The notes beneath the pieces are model-generated. The model had not been told where the DNA came from. It searched no databases and worked only from the letters and a program-made list of their open reading frames with translations. 64,000 nucleotides of DNA from Holtermannia corniformis (lineage: Eukaryota; Basidiomycota; Tremellomycetes; Holtermanniales), in the NCBI GenBank assembly GCA_001599935.1, contig BCIJ01000010.1, positions 1 to 64,000 on the forward strand, in the 5' to 3' direction. Positions 63,217 to 64,000 of the stretch are shown one piece after another. The first letter of the stretch is position 1. Each line of letters begins with the position of its first letter. A program made the translations under genes and the position numbers.

Positions 63217-64000
63217 TCAAGAGGACTCACGGCAACCACCAGGGTTGTTTAAATAGCGCTGAGGACGGTAGCTACGATGCCGGATGCCTCCTACTCTACG
63301 TGAGCAATGTACGCCTCGTGAAGCAATACTACTCACCGAGGTCCACTCCCAGAACATGACGCCAGCGTTCCAACCCTGCGCCTGCGCCTGGGAGACACAG
63401 GATTGCAACGCGCTAGCGCTCATATAGCCGTTCGTAGCCATGCCGCTATCAAGCGGCTTGCCAATGACAATCTTCTCGAGCGGAACGCCAGCATACGAGT
63501 TGATCTCAAAGACCGAGGTCGAGGGCCACGAGCCACCGGACGAGGTCAGGAGGGAGGTGCAGTCACCGTACACGCCGTCGCCCTGGTTGTAGAACTGGAT
63601 GTTGTAGAAGTCGATGCTGTGCTGCTTAGCGAGATTCAGTTGGGAGGCGGGGGACTCACCCGTCGCCGGCCTCCTGGTGGACCTTGACATATGCACCAGA
63701 CGGGTAGTTGTTGCCCGACGTGAACCACGGCGCAACCGGTGCTGATCGGATCAGCCTTGGCCGATCGACTGTATCGCGCAGCACTTACCGTGCGTGATCA
63801 GGTAGGGCGATGGCAGCTGCCTGCGCAGCTCTTGTTGGAACTCTGTACCAGCGTCAAACTGATCATTTACATCACTGCCACGACGCACCGATCAGCCAGA
63901 CCTCGGCTTTGTCAGTGTTCATAGCCGCCATGTCTGCACCGAGCGTCAACCACGCCATTTGCTGCACGTATATTCCTAGACGCACCCTCGTAGTCAATGT
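63217..64000 (-). CDS. GH18 chitinase, 3' part (cut by window edge)
   Basis: The gene enters from beyond 64000 on the minus strand. The first codons seen read DIDYE, the GH18 active-site motif with the catalytic Glu, followed by an intron at about 63982. Exons then give MAAMNTDKAEVWLI, FQQELRRQLPSPYLITHAPV, GNNYPSGAYVKVHQEAGDG, IDFYNIQFYNQGDGVYGDC and NAGVMFWEWTS. The YNIQFYNQG and WNAGVMFWEW motifs are typical of the GH18 barrel end. Fungal GH18 enzymes cut chitin during wall remodelling or degradation. The 5' end and signal are outside. After WEWTS the final splice is uncertain; one option ends at the TGA at 63217-63219. Confidence 0.8.

Noticed and set aside
1..64000. CRISPR arrays, bacterial operons or phage elements
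   Set aside because: The telomere, spliceosomal introns and eukaryotic gene set exclude a bacterial origin, and no spaced direct-repeat array was seen.

Overview
The window is one end of a fungal chromosome. It opens with C5TAA telomere repeats read inward. Gene style is that of a basidiomycete yeast of the Tremellomycetes, probably near Trichosporonales (inference). Most genes are cut by introns of about 34-45 nt with GTGAGT/GTGCGT-type donors and a CTGAC branch site just upstream of the acceptor. Coding sequence is dense, GC-rich and on both strands.

Subtelomere (1-6.4 kb): the telomere joins a ~540-bp repeat that recurs at 3.66-4.2 kb. Beside it lies a truncated zinc-finger protein gene of the telomere-linked helicase type (678 aa, no helicase domain). 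A small 70-aa gene with a TATA box follows.

Accessory zone (6.4-21.1 kb): an intronless NRPS-like reductase (adenylation-carrier-thioester reductase-SDR, 1273 aa), a fungal kinase-like protein with a degenerate active site, and a 571-aa protein of unknown function. Then comes a stretch of broken genes: a coiled-coil relic, a membrane-protein relic, a UapA-like purine transporter pseudogene, an SDR lacking its catalytic tyrosine, and a multi-pass membrane protein gene with an in-frame stop and a frameshift.

Core zone (21.2-54.1 kb): a wax-synthase-like acyltransferase, CGR1, SMC4 and transportin/KAP104 (divergent, sharing a duplicated promoter with ACGCGT boxes), a single-pass surface protein, a poly-Q protein, two paralogous small cysteine-rich proteins, TRS85/TRAPPC8, an AN1 zinc-finger gene whose start codon appears split by an intron, a small secreted protein, MMS19 and an amino-acid permease. 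These are mostly housekeeping genes for chromosome condensation, nuclear import, rRNA processing, vesicle transport and Fe-S assembly, with no operon-like logic.

Distal zone (54.1-64 kb): a small TATA-driven gene, a surface membrane protein interrupted by a 1.74-kb intron, a 1085-aa membrane protein built of highly charged tandem repeats, and the 3' part of a GH18 chitinase cut by the window edge.

Splice sites were read by eye from motif and frame. Most gene models close in frame. The exceptions are noted in the entries.
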